Below are positions 1 through 9,422 of a stretch of DNA of 64,000 nt, piece after piece (the stretch's first letter is position 1; the number at the start of each line of letters is the position of its first letter). The translations under genes were made by a program, and so were the position numbers. The notes under the pieces are model-generated. The model saw nothing but the letters and a program-made list of their open reading frames with translations. It ran no database searches and was not told the origin of the DNA. This DNA is from Candidatus Formimonas warabiya (GTDB lineage: Bacteria; Bacillota; Dehalobacteriia; Dehalobacteriales; Dehalobacteriaceae): the NCBI RefSeq assembly GCF_002777255.1, contig NZ_CP017634.1, positions 4,848,903-4,912,902 of the forward strand. Direction: 5' to 3'.

Positions 1-227
<227 letters not shown>

Positions 228-366
228 AGCTACACGAAAGTGTACATCCTAAGGTCGATCTCAGGCTTTTAAACACTGTTTAGTTCTCAGGGACCAAAAA
301 TCTCTGAAGACAGGGGACTGTCAAAAGAAAAGCTAAAAACAGGAGACAGAACCCGGTGAAAAGAAT

Positions 367-443
<77 letters not shown>

Positions 444-452
444 AAGAAATAT

Positions 453-528
453 GGGGGTGTAGCTCAGCTGGGAGAGCACCTGCCTTGCAAGCAGGGGGTC
501 AGCGGTTCGATTCCGCTCATCTCCACCA
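453..528 (+). tRNA. tRNA-Ala (TGC) in the 16S-23S spacer
   Basis: This is a 76-nt cloverleaf with anticodon TGC in the loop 'cttgcaagc'. The acceptor stem GGGGGTG pairs with CATCTCC through two G-U wobbles, and CCA is encoded. It lies 9 nt after tRNA-Ile. The 240 nt from here to 23S rRNA hold no gene. Confidence 0.97.
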
Positions 529-998
529 TCATGATCTTCAGAATTGAAGATCAGGGTCCGGGTAAAAGGAAATACGGGAAAGAAAAGAAAACGCGCTTGC
601 GCGTTTTAACAAACTCTAAGCCCGAAAAGCCGAAACCGGAGAGAGGCGCACACAAAGTGCGCGTGTTCTTTGAAAATTACACAGTGAAGCAAAAAAGGGT
701 AAATCAGTGTAAGAACTGAAAATTACAATTTTAAATGCTTAGGATTCATCATCAAAAGAAAAAATAAGGTCAAGGTAATAAGAGCGTACGGTGGATGCCT
801 TGGCGCCAAGAGTCGAAGAAGGACGTGGTAAGCTGCGAAAAGCTTCGGGGAGCCGCAAGCAGGCGTTGAACCGGAGATGTCCGAATGGGGAAACCCGGAT
901 GGAGTAATATCCATTCATCCTGTATTGAACACATAGATACAGAGAAGACAACCTGGGGAACTGAAACATCTAAGTACCCAGAGGAAGAGAAAGAAAAC

Positions 999-1032
<34 letters not shown>

Positions 1033-1258
1033 GAGCCTAAACCAGCGTCTTCGGATGCTGGGGTTGCGGGACTCACATCAAAAGGATGAAAGCCTAGCCG
1101 AAGAGGTCTGGAAAGGCCCATCACAGAGGGTAACAATCCTGTAGGCGAAAGGCAGAAATACTTGTGAGGATCCCAAGTACCGCGGGACACGAGAAACCCC
1201 GTGGGAATCCGGGGGGACCACCCCCCAAGGCTAAATACTCCTTGGCGACCGATAGTGA

Positions 1259-1292
<34 letters not shown>

Positions 1293-1882
1293 GGGAGGGG
1301 AGTGAAAAAGAACCTGAAACCGTATGCTTACAAACAGTCAGAGCACTTTTAATGTGTGATGGCGTACCTTTTGTAGAATGGACCGGCGAGTTACGGTAAC
1401 GAGCGAGGTTAAGTCGAAAAGACGGAGCCGGAGCGAAAGCGAGTCTTAAAAGGGCGAATAGTTCGTTGTCGTAGACCCGAAACTTGGTGATCTACCCATG
1501 GTCAGGGTGAAGCTTAGGTAAGACTGAGTGGAGGCCCGAACTGACCGGCGTTGAAAAGCCGGCGGATGAACTGTGGGTAGGGGTGAAATGCCAATCGAAC
1601 CAAGAGATAGCTGGTTCTCCCCGAAATAGCTTTAGGGCTAGCCTCAATTGATGATTCATGGCGGTAGAGCACTGTTAGGGCTAGGGGCCTAACCAGGTTA
1701 CTGAACTCTCACAAACTGCGAATGCCATGAATTTAAGTTGGGAGTCAGACTGCGGGGGATAAGCTTCGTAGTCGAAAGGGAAACAGCCCAGACCGACAGC
1801 TAAGGTCCCAAAGTAAGTGCTAAGTGGAAAAGGATGTAGAGTTGCTAAAACAACCAGGATGTTGGCTTAGAAGCAGCCACCA

Positions 1883-1918
<36 letters not shown>

Positions 1919-1965
1919 TCTGCGCCGAAAATGTAACGGGGCTCAAGCACAACACCGAAGCTTCG

Positions 1966-2411
1966 GATTCAAGAGGCAAGATGCTAGAGGCAAGAAACAA
2001 GAGGTGAAAGAATGATTACAAGTTACAAAGACTTGGAAGTATATCAAAGGTCGTATAAAGCGGCACTGATGATACATGAAATCACCTTAAAATTTCCTGA
2101 TTATGAGAGATATGAACTAGGAAGCCAGATCAGAAAAGCAACAAAATCCATACCACTAAACATAGGGGAAGGATATGGAAAGAAGAACTCGACAGAAGAG
2201 TTTAAGCGCTTTTTACAAATGGCAATTGGTTCATGTGACGAGGTCAAGATATTGATTGAATTTGCCAAAGACTTAGGATATATAACAGGAAACGAATATT
2301 TGGTATTAACAGATGAATATGACCAAATAGGAAAGATGTTATATATGCTGCACAAGAAATGGCAAAAGAAATAATCTTGCATCTTGTTTCTAGCTTCTTG
2401 CTTCTTGAATG
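1966..2411 (+). other. 23S rRNA intervening sequence (IVS) in helix 45
   Basis: Conserved 23S sequence breaks after 'aacaccgaagcttcgg' and resumes at 'ggtaggggagcg', which in ordinary 23S rRNAs are joined by a short helix 45 loop. The inserted DNA starts and ends with 35-nt imperfect inverted arms (1967-2001 and 2376-2410) that extend the helix. Such stems are cut by RNase III in known IVSs and the rRNA stays fragmented. The core carries a 120-aa ORF. It is AT-rich compared with the flanking rRNA. Confidence 0.93.
2012..2374 (+). CDS. 23S rRNA intervening-sequence four-helix-bundle protein
   Basis: This 120-aa protein belongs by sequence to the four-helix-bundle family encoded in 23S IVSs (the S23/TIGR02436 type, PF05635), known from Leptospira, Coxiella and many environmental bacteria. 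Family hallmarks are the N-terminal 'YKDLEVYQRSYKAAL', the central 'IRKATKSIPLNIGEGYG', and 'EFKRFLQMAIGSCDE' about two thirds along. The ATG at 2012 follows GAGGTG at 2001-2006, so it can be translated if the excised or unprocessed RNA reaches ribosomes. Homologues form pentameric bundles and their function is unknown; some annotations wrongly call it a ribosomal protein. The reading frame is intact, which suggests selection or recent acquisition. Confidence 0.92.
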   Translation: MITSYKDLEVYQRSYKAALMIHEITLKFPDYERYELGSQIRKATKSIPLNIGEGYGKKNSTEEFKRFLQMAIGSCDEVKILIEFAKDLGYITGNEYLVLTDEYDQIGKMLYMLHKKWQKK

Positions 2412-2868
2412 GTAGGGGAGCGTACTCAACAGGACGAAGCATGACCGGAAGGACATGTGGACAGTTGAGCAGAGAGAATGCCGGTATAAGTAAGCGAAAA
2501 GGCAGGCGAGAATCCTGCCCGCCGAAAGCCTAAGGTTTCCTGGGGAAGGCTCGTCCGCCCAGGGTAAGTCAGGACCTAAGTCGAGGCGAAGAGCGTAGAT
2601 GATGGACAATCGGTTAAAAATCCGATACCACCTGAACCCGTATGAAGGAAGGGGTGACACAGGAGGGTAGGCACAGCGCACCGTTGGTCGAGTGCGTCCA
2701 AGCCGGTAGGGAGAATAGTAGGAAAAACCGCTATTCAAAATCCCGAGAGGTGACGGGGAGCGAAACTAAGTAGCGAACTGGCTGATCCCACACTGTCAAG
2801 AAAAGCCTCTAACGAGGGTTTGGGTGCCTGTACCGCAAACCGACACAGGTAGGTGGGGTGAGAATCCT

Positions 2869-2900
<32 letters not shown>

Positions 2901-3122
2901 CGGCAAAATGACCCCGTAACTTCGGGAGAAGGGGTACCTCGGTAATGTGAAAGTAAACAACTGGAGCAAGAAGAGGTCGCAGAGAAAAGGCCCAAGCGAC
3001 TGTTTAACAAAAACACAGGTGCCTGCAAAGTCGAAAGACGACGTATAGGTGCTGACGCCTGCCCGGTGCTGGAAGGTTAAGGGGATTGCTTAGCGCAAGC
3101 GAAGGTGAGAACCGAAGCCCCA

Positions 3123-3207
<85 letters not shown>

Positions 3208-3457
3208 TTTGGGCACTGTCTCAACGAGGGACTCGGCGAAATTGTAATACCGGTGAAGATGCCGGTTACCTGCGACAGGACAGAAAGACCCCGTGGAGCT
3301 TTACTGTAGCCTGACATTGGATTTTGGTATATCATGTACAGGATAGGTGGGAGACTTGGAATCTGGTACGCCAGTATCAGAGGAGTCACCGGTGGGATAC
3401 CACTCTTGATGTGCTGAAGTTCTAACTTTAAACCGTAAGCCGGTTAAAGGACAGTGT

Positions 3458-3490
<33 letters not shown>

Positions 3491-3646
3491 CAAAGAGTAA
3501 CGGAGGCGCCCAAAGGTTTCCTCAGCGCGGATGGAAATCGCGCGAAGAGTGTAAAGGCAGAAGGGAGCTTGACTGCGAGAGAGACATCTCGAGCAGGGAC
3601 GAAAGTCGGGCTTAGTGATCCGGCGGTACCGAGTGGAAGGGCCGTC

Positions 3647-3699
<53 letters not shown>

Positions 3700-3700
3700 C

Positions 3701-3755
<55 letters not shown>

Positions 3756-3759
3756 TAGT

Positions 3760-3796
<37 letters not shown>

Positions 3797-3801
3797 TACG
3801 T

Positions 3802-3844
<43 letters not shown>

Positions 3845-3871
3845 TCGCAGGCGTAGGAAATTTGAGAGGAA

Positions 3872-3902
<31 letters not shown>

Positions 3903-3961
3903 AGACCTCTGGTGTACCAGTTATCCTGCCAAGGGTACAGCTGGGTAGCTAAGTCTGGAAG

Positions 3962-3994
<33 letters not shown>

Positions 3995-4197
3995 GGCCTC
4001 AAGATAAGATTTCCCACAGCGCAAGCTGGTAAGACCCCAGAGAGACGATCTGGTTGATAGGCCGGATGTGGAAGGGCAGCAATGTCCGGAGCTGACCGGT
4101 ACTAATTGGTCGAGGACTTGACCTTAAAGATAGAATCTAAGCATGAAAAGCTCACTGTGTAGTTTTGAGAGAACAATTCTTTCAAGCGCATAAATTT

Positions 4198-4315
<118 letters not shown>

Positions 4316-4336
4316 TCTAATTTGAATAAATTTTGA

Positions 4337-4411
4337 TCCTCGATAGCTCAATGGTAGAGCACCCGGCTGTTAACCGGGTGGTTGTTGGTTCGAGTCCAAC
4401 TCGGGGAGCCA
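4337..4411 (+). tRNA. tRNA-Asn (GTT)
   Basis: This 75-nt cloverleaf has acceptor stem TCCTCGA/TCGGGGA, anticodon GTT in 'ctgttaacc', discriminator G and an encoded CCA. It is 21 nt downstream of 5S and probably part of the rRNA transcript. Confidence 0.97.
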
Positions 4412-4420
4412 ATTTTGCAA

Positions 4421-4447
4421 AACCTCTTAGAATATAAGAGGTTTTTT
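4421..4447 (+). terminator. Rho-independent terminator of the rRNA operon
   Basis: The stem AACCTCTTA/TAAGAGGTT is followed by TTTTT directly after tRNA-Asn. Confidence 0.85.
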
Positions 4448-4481
4448 GTTATGTTATGGTAGAGAAAGAATGCATCATCAG

Positions 4482-4507
4482 GCGCCTATCAAGTAGGCGT
4501 TTTTTTA
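4482..4507 (+). terminator. Second tandem terminator
   Basis: The stem CGCCTA/TAGGCG with loop TCAAG is followed by seven T residues. It lies about 40 nt after the first terminator. Between here and the ctsR promoter (4508-4653) no gene was seen. Confidence 0.7.
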
Positions 4508-4653
4508 TTTGTAGCAGCTGAGGCAAACCTCCCCGGCTTTCTTCTGCTGTCTGAATCTTGAGCAATAGAAAGAGATTCAAAGAGATGAAGAGGAAATGAA
4601 CCCATAACACGTGAATAAACCTGATTTTGTTTGAATATAGCCTAAGCAGGAAA

Positions 4654-4684
4654 TTGCATAGGACGGGTAAAGAGTGTGTATAAT
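4654..4684 (+). promoter_or_regulatory. Sigma-A promoter of the ctsR operon
   Basis: A TATAAT box (4679-4684) is preceded by TTGCAT (4654-4659) at 19 nt spacing, slightly long. The CtsR operator starts 8 nt after the -10 box, so bound CtsR would block initiation. Confidence 0.6.
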
Positions 4685-4691
4685 ATAGTAA

Positions 4692-4708
4692 GGTCAAAAA
4701 TGGTCAAA
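4692..4708 (+). promoter_or_regulatory. CtsR operator
   Basis: There are two direct GGTCAAA heptads separated by 3 nt (4692-4698 and 4702-4708), matching the CtsR consensus (A/G)GTCAAANAN(A/G)GTCAAA exactly. It sits just downstream of the -10 box and upstream of ctsR, implying autoregulation and heat-shock control of ctsR-mcsA-mcsB-clpC. Confidence 0.92.
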
Positions 4709-4741
4709 ATATCAGTGAAAGTCAGACGATGAGGTGATGGT

Positions 4742-5209
4742 GTGAGCACACTGGCAAATGAAATTGAGAAGTACTTAAAAAGACTATTGGAAGGTCAAAG
4801 GGATGGCTGTCTAGAGATTAAGCGGAATGATTTGGCGGAAGTATTTATGTGTGTCCCCTCTCAGATAAATTATGTTTTAGAAACCAGGTTTACCCATGCC
4901 CAGGGTTATCATGTAGAGAGCAGGCGTGGGGGGGGCGGTTATATCAAGATTGTGAAATTAGGCGTGAAAGAGGATGAAGATCTCTTAACCATGGTAAACA
5001 GCACCGTAGGCAAAATGATTTCCCAGCAATCCGGAGAAGGCTTGATTAAAAGACTGGAGGAAGAAGGGTTTTTAACCAAGCGGGAAAGCATCTTGATCAG
5101 GTCCATCATTGACAGAAATACGCTGGTGCTTGACCTGCCGGACCGGGATCTGATCCGGGCCAGGATTCTTCGGGTGGTCTTAATATCGTTATTAAGGGAG
5201 GATTTATAA
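4742..5209 (+). CDS. ctsR: CtsR, class III heat-shock repressor
   Basis: This 155-aa transcriptional repressor controls clp genes. The N-terminal winged helix-turn-helix includes 'RNDLAEVFMCVPSQINYVL' and the glycine-rich wing 'ESRRGGGGYIKI' around residues 60-70; the rest is the dimer/tetramer domain. In Firmicutes its activity is released by heat and by McsB-dependent marking. The start is GTG at 4742 behind GAGGTGATG. Its stop codon overlaps the ATG of mcsA by one base, indicating translational coupling. The length is normal for the family and the operator is visible upstream. Confidence 0.97.
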   Translation: MSTLANEIEKYLKRLLEGQRDGCLEIKRNDLAEVFMCVPSQINYVLETRFTHAQGYHVESRRGGGGYIKIVKLGVKEDEDLLTMVNSTVGKMISQQSGEGLIKRLEEEGFLTKRESILIRSIIDRNTLVLDLPDRDLIRARILRVVLISLLREDL

Positions 5210-5721
5210 TGCTTTGTGATAAATGCAAGCAACGCCCTGCCACCGTCCATTTTACCAAAATTGTCAACAATGAGAAATATGAACAGCACCTGTGTGACGA
5301 ATGTGCCAAAGGGGTACCCCATTTTGGCTTCGGCGGCGACCCCAACTTCTCACTGAACAAGTTTCTGGCCCATCTTTTGACCAATGATCCGGCCTTGTCC
5401 GGGTTGGGACTGACCTATAAGACGGAACGATGCGAAAATTGTGGTTTGACCTATAGCCAGTTTTCCCAAGGAGGAAAACTGGGGTGCAGCAACTGTTATC
5501 ATGTATTTCGGGAAAAGTTGGATCCCCTGTTAAGGCGGATTCACAGTTCCGAATACCATAAAGGGAAAGTGCCGGAAAGAACCGGGGGAAAATTAAAGCT
5601 GCTCAAGGAAATGGAATCGTTAAAAAATGAACTGGGTGTTTTGGTGAGCCGGGAAGAATTTGAAAAAGCCGCCGAGGTGCGGGATAAAATTAAAGACCTG
5701 GAAAAGAAAATGGGGAGCTAG
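5209..5721 (+). CDS. mcsA: McsA, zinc-binding activator of McsB
   Basis: This 170-aa protein has two pairs of CxxC zinc ligands, at C3/C6 with C29/C32 and again at 'CENC' and 'CSNC' around residues 84 and 102. A C-terminal UVR-type coiled coil follows ('SREEFEKAAEVRDKIKDLEK'). McsA activates the arginine kinase McsB and links CtsR control to metal and redox stress. The start overlaps the ctsR stop (ATAATG) behind GGGAGG. It is second in the operon, with only 3 to 12 nt to mcsB depending on the mcsB start. Confidence 0.96.
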   Translation: MLCDKCKQRPATVHFTKIVNNEKYEQHLCDECAKGVPHFGFGGDPNFSLNKFLAHLLTNDPALSGLGLTYKTERCENCGLTYSQFSQGGKLGCSNCYHVFREKLDPLLRRIHSSEYHKGKVPERTGGKLKLLKEMESLKNELGVLVSREEFEKAAEVRDKIKDLEKKMGS

Positions 5722-5733
5722 GGGGTGAAAAGG

Positions 5734-6810
5734 ATGGACAGAGCCGATATTTTTTCTCATCCGGACAGCAAATGGACGGAGGGATTAGGGCCCAACGCGG
5801 ACATTGTGATCAGCAGCAGGGTGAGACTGGCGAGAAATATTCAGAATATACCATTTCCCTATTTGCTTGGGGATGACAAGGAAGGGGAAATACTAAATTT
5901 AATTAAGAATATCATTCAAGATCCTGATTTCAAAGAAAAAGTAGGCATTTTTCACTATCTTCCCCTCAGTGAATTGACCCCCATGGAAAGATGGGTTTTG
6001 GTGGAAAAACATTTAATCAGTCCCCAGCATGCCCAAAGCCACGGCCACAAAGGTGTTGTGATTCGGGAGGATGAAGCGGTAAGTGTAATGATTAACGAGG
6101 AGGACCACCTGCGCATCCAGTGTTTGCTGCCTGCGATGCAGCTAAATGAGGCATGGCACCTGGCCGATGAAATAGACGATCGATTTGAGCAGGCATTGGA
6201 TTTTGCTTTTGATAAGGACAAAGGCTATTTAACTTCTTGTCCGACCAATGTGGGTACGGGGATGCGAGCTTCTGTAATGCTGCACCTGCCGGGATTGGTC
6301 TTAACGAGACAGGGATACCAGATTTTTGCCACCATGTCCCAAATTGGTTTGACCGTGAGAGGGATGTACGGGGAAGGAACCGAAGCCTTGGGAAACCTGT
6401 TTCAAATTTCCAATCAGGTAACCCTGGGACTGTCTGAGGATGATATTATTAACCACCTTACCTCCGTGACGCTGCAGGTTATTGAACAGGAGCGCCATGC
6501 GCGGGGAATTCTATTACAGGAAGCAAAAGAACAGCTGGAAGATCGGGTATGGAGGGCATACGGCATTCTCTCCCATGCCAGAATCTTATCTTCCCAAGAA
6601 GCGATGACCCTCTTATCGGAGCTTCGTTTGGGAATCGATATGAAGATCATTAAAGAGATAGATCCCAAGGTATTTAACGTCTTAATGGTCACCACCCAGC
6701 CGGCCTTTTTACAGCAAAAAAGCGAGCTTGAGCTTCAGCCGCAGGTAAGAGATATTAAGAGAGCTGAAATTGTCCGGGAGAAAATATCAAGCTATAGTGG
6801 AGGAGATTAA
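5734..6810 (+). CDS. mcsB: McsB, protein arginine kinase
   Basis: McsB phosphorylates arginine residues in proteins, marking them for ClpCP. It resembles the phosphagen kinase catalytic core: 'ISSRVRLARNI' near residues 25-35 and 'TSCPTNVGTGMRASV' around 170-185, which carry nucleotide-binding arginines and the family cysteine. About 358 aa, close to the usual 350-363. I chose ATG 5734 because a near-perfect Shine-Dalgarno AGGGGGTGA (5720-5728) sits 5 nt before it; a GTG at 5725 would add three residues. The gene is between mcsA and clpC, as in Bacillus. Confidence 0.96.
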   Translation: MDRADIFSHPDSKWTEGLGPNADIVISSRVRLARNIQNIPFPYLLGDDKEGEILNLIKNIIQDPDFKEKVGIFHYLPLSELTPMERWVLVEKHLISPQHAQSHGHKGVVIREDEAVSVMINEEDHLRIQCLLPAMQLNEAWHLADEIDDRFEQALDFAFDKDKGYLTSCPTNVGTGMRASVMLHLPGLVLTRQGYQIFATMSQIGLTVRGMYGEGTEALGNLFQISNQVTLGLSEDDIINHLTSVTLQVIEQERHARGILLQEAKEQLEDRVWRAYGILSHARILSSQEAMTLLSELRLGIDMKIIKEIDPKVFNVLMVTTQPAFLQQKSELELQPQVRDIKRAEIVREKISSYSGGD

Positions 6811-6812
6811 AA

Positions 6813-9341
6813 ATGTCGAATAGATTTACGGAAAGGGCCCAGAAAGTAATCTACCTGGCCCAAATGGAGGCCAAAAGACTGCGGCACCCGGCAGTAGGGA
6901 CGGAGCATCTCTTGCTGGGACTTCTGAAAGAAGGGGAAGGCGTGGCCGCGAGAGCCCTCCAGGAATTGGGGATTAACTTACTCCCGGCAGCTGCGGAAAT
7001 AGAGAAGATGCTGGGTAACGGAGGAGAACAATCTATCGGGGAACTCGGCCTGACTCCCCGGGCCAAAAAGGTACTGGAACTGGCCGGGGAAGAGTCTCGC
7101 GCGCAAGGCGTTAATTATGTGGCCACAGAGCATATTTTATTGGGTTTAATTCGGGAAGGAGAAGGCCTGGCCGCCCGGATCCTCATTTCTTCCGGGGTCA
7201 GCCTGGATGTGGCCCGGGAAAAAGTCATCGAAATTATCACGGGCGGGACGGCAATTCCTCCGGGTCCGGCCAGCACGGGAACGCCCAACATGTTTTTTAC
7301 CAACGGCGGGTTTGCCGGTAACGGGAAACAACCCAAGTCTGCCAAAAGGGCGAAACCCACGTCCACCACACCGACTTTGGACAATTTTGGCCGGGATCTG
7401 ACCGAAATGGCCCAAAAGGGGAAAGTAGATCCTGTGATTGGCCGGGAAAAAGAGATTCAACGCGTGATTCAGGTATTGAGCCGGAGAACCAAGAATAATC
7501 CGGTGCTGATCGGAGAACCGGGCGTGGGGAAAACCGCTATTGCAGAGGGTCTGGCCCAAAAAATTGTTGACGGCAAAGTTCCTGAAATCTTAAAGGATAA
7601 GCGGGTCGTGACCCTGGATATGTCTTCCTTGGTGGCCGGGTCTAAGTACCGGGGCGAATTTGAGGAAAGATTGAAGAAAGTGATGGAAGAAATCCGTCAG
7701 ACGGAAAATGTGATCCTTTTTATTGATGAAATGCATACCTTAGTTGGGGCCGGGGCAGCGGAAGGGGCCATTGACGCCGCCAATATTTTAAAACCGGCTT
7801 TAGCCCGGGGAGAACTGCAGTGCATCGGGGCGACTACCCTTGATGAGTACCGGAAACACATTGAAAAGGACGCCGCTTTAGAACGCAGGTTCCAGCCCAT
7901 TACCGTAGATGAACCCACGAAAGAAGAATCTTTGGAAATTCTCCGGGGGTTAAGAGATAAATACGAAGCCCATCACCGGGTAAAAATTACCGACGGGGCT
8001 CTGGAAGCCGCAGTTAATCTATCCGACCGCTATATTACCGACCGGTTTTTGCCTGACAAAGCCATTGACCTGATCGATGAAGCGTCGTCCAAAGTAAGAC
8101 TGGCCGTGCATACGGCCCCGCCGGAGGTACGGCAACTGGAGGAGAAACTGGAAGGGGTCAAAAAGGAAAAGGAGGCCGCCATCAATAGCCAGGAGTTTGA
8201 AAAAGCGGCCCGTTTCAGGGACGAAGAAAAAGGGATCCAGCAGCAGCTGGAGGACCTGAAAAACCACTGGACTCAGGAAAAAGAAACGGAAAAATGGGTT
8301 GTGGACGAGGAAGACATTGCCCATATTTTGTCCAGCTGGACCAGAATCCCTGTGAGTAAGCTGAAACAAGAAGAAACGGAACGTCTGCTCAATTTGGAAA
8401 ATATTCTGCATCAAAGAGTGATCGGACAGGATGAAGCGGTGAAGGCCATTTCCCGGGCCATCAGAAGGGCACGCTCAGGGTTAAAAGATCCCAAGCGTCC
8501 GGTCGGGTCCTTCATTTTCTTAGGTCCCACCGGCGTAGGGAAAACGGAATTAGCCCGGGCTTTGGCGGAAGCTATATTTGGTGCGGAAGACGCGCTGGTC
8601 CGCATCGATATGTCGGAATATATGGAGAAACACGCTGTCTCCCGCTTAGTAGGGGCCCCTCCGGGCTATGTGGGTTATGAAGAAGGGGGACAGCTTACCG
8701 AGGCGGTGCGCAGAAGGCCCTATTCCGTAATCTTGTTGGATGAAATCGAAAAAGCCCATCCGGAAGTTTTCAATATCCTGCTCCAGGTTTTGGAGGATGG
8801 CAGGCTGACAGATTCCAAAGGAAGGACGGTGGATTTTCGCAATACCGTAATCATTATGACCTCCAATGCCGGGGCGAGAACCATTCGCAAAGAGACTACC
8901 CTGGGCTTCACGGCATCGATCTCGTCGGATCATTACGACACCATGAAAGAACGGGTAATGGAAGAAATGAAAAAAACCTTCCGGCCAGAGTTTCTAAACC
9001 GGATCGACGAGATTATTGTCTTCCATGCCCTGAACCGTGACCATATTAAGGAAATCGTCACCTTAATGGTGGATGAATTAAACAAGCGGGTCCGGGAGCA
9101 AGGGTTTGAGCTGGAAGTAACCGATGCCGCCAAAGAATTTTTGGCCCAGGAAGGATTTGATGAGATTTTTGGCGCCCGTCCCTTGCGCAGAGCCGTTTTA
9201 CGATACATTGAAGATAATCTGTCGGAGGCACTGCTGAGAGAGGAATTTAAACCGGGGGATCATATTGTAGCTGATGTTCAAGAGGGTACGGTGATCCTGA
9301 GGGGCAAAAAGGATTTGAACCCGGTTGTGTCGAACAAGTAG
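6813..9341 (+). CDS. clpC: ClpC, AAA+ unfoldase of the ClpCP protease
   Basis: This 842-aa Hsp100 unfoldase feeds arginine-phosphorylated or adaptor-bound proteins to ClpP. The N-domain holds two Clp_N repeats (residues about 1-145, including 'HPAVGTEHLLLGLLKEGEG'). The first AAA+ module has Walker A GEPGVGKT near residue 234. A UVR/M-domain coiled coil ('SQEFEKAARFRDEEKG') follows at about 455-490, and the second AAA+ module has GPTGVGKT near 571. Length and domain order are those of ClpC rather than ClpB. The ATG follows GGAGGAG. It is last in the CtsR operon and is followed by a terminator. Confidence 0.98.
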   Translation: MSNRFTERAQKVIYLAQMEAKRLRHPAVGTEHLLLGLLKEGEGVAARALQELGINLLPAAAEIEKMLGNGGEQSIGELGLTPRAKKVLELAGEESRAQGVNYVATEHILLGLIREGEGLAARILISSGVSLDVAREKVIEIITGGTAIPPGPASTGTPNMFFTNGGFAGNGKQPKSAKRAKPTSTTPTLDNFGRDLTEMAQKGKVDPVIGREKEIQRVIQVLSRRTKNNPVLIGEPGVGKTAIAEGLAQKIVDGKVPEILKDKRVVTLDMSSLVAGSKYRGEFEERLKKVMEEIRQTENVILFIDEMHTLVGAGAAEGAIDAANILKPALARGELQCIGATTLDEYRKHIEKDAALERRFQPITVDEPTKEESLEILRGLRDKYEAHHRVKITDGALEAAVNLSDRYITDRFLPDKAIDLIDEASSKVRLAVHTAPPEVRQLEEKLEGVKKEKEAAINSQEFEKAARFRDEEKGIQQQLEDLKNHWTQEKETEKWVVDEEDIAHILSSWTRIPVSKLKQEETERLLNLENILHQRVIGQDEAVKAISRAIRRARSGLKDPKRPVGSFIFLGPTGVGKTELARALAEAIFGAEDALVRIDMSEYMEKHAVSRLVGAPPGYVGYEEGGQLTEAVRRRPYSVILLDEIEKAHPEVFNILLQVLEDGRLTDSKGRTVDFRNTVIIMTSNAGARTIRKETTLGFTASISSDHYDTMKERVMEEMKKTFRPEFLNRIDEIIVFHALNRDHIKEIVTLMVDELNKRVREQGFELEVTDAAKEFLAQEGFDEIFGARPLRRAVLRYIEDNLSEALLREEFKPGDHIVADVQEGTVILRGKKDLNPVVSNK

Positions 9342-9377
9342 CTGGGATAAGCTGCTGATAACCAAATAGGAAGAGGA

Positions 9378-9406
9378 AGCAGGGCAGCTTTTGCCCTGCT
9401 TTTTTA
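9378..9406 (+). terminator. Terminator after clpC
   Basis: The stem GCAGGGCA/TGCCCTGC with loop GCTT is followed by six T residues. It closes the CtsR operon, with radA starting 17 nt later. Confidence 0.9.
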
Positions 9407-9422
9407 ATAGGAGGGAAGGGCG

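Noticed and set aside
2244..2738. 164-aa minus-strand ORF over 23S rRNA and the IVS
   Set aside because: It covers conserved rRNA sequence and the antisense of the IVS gene; a shadow frame.
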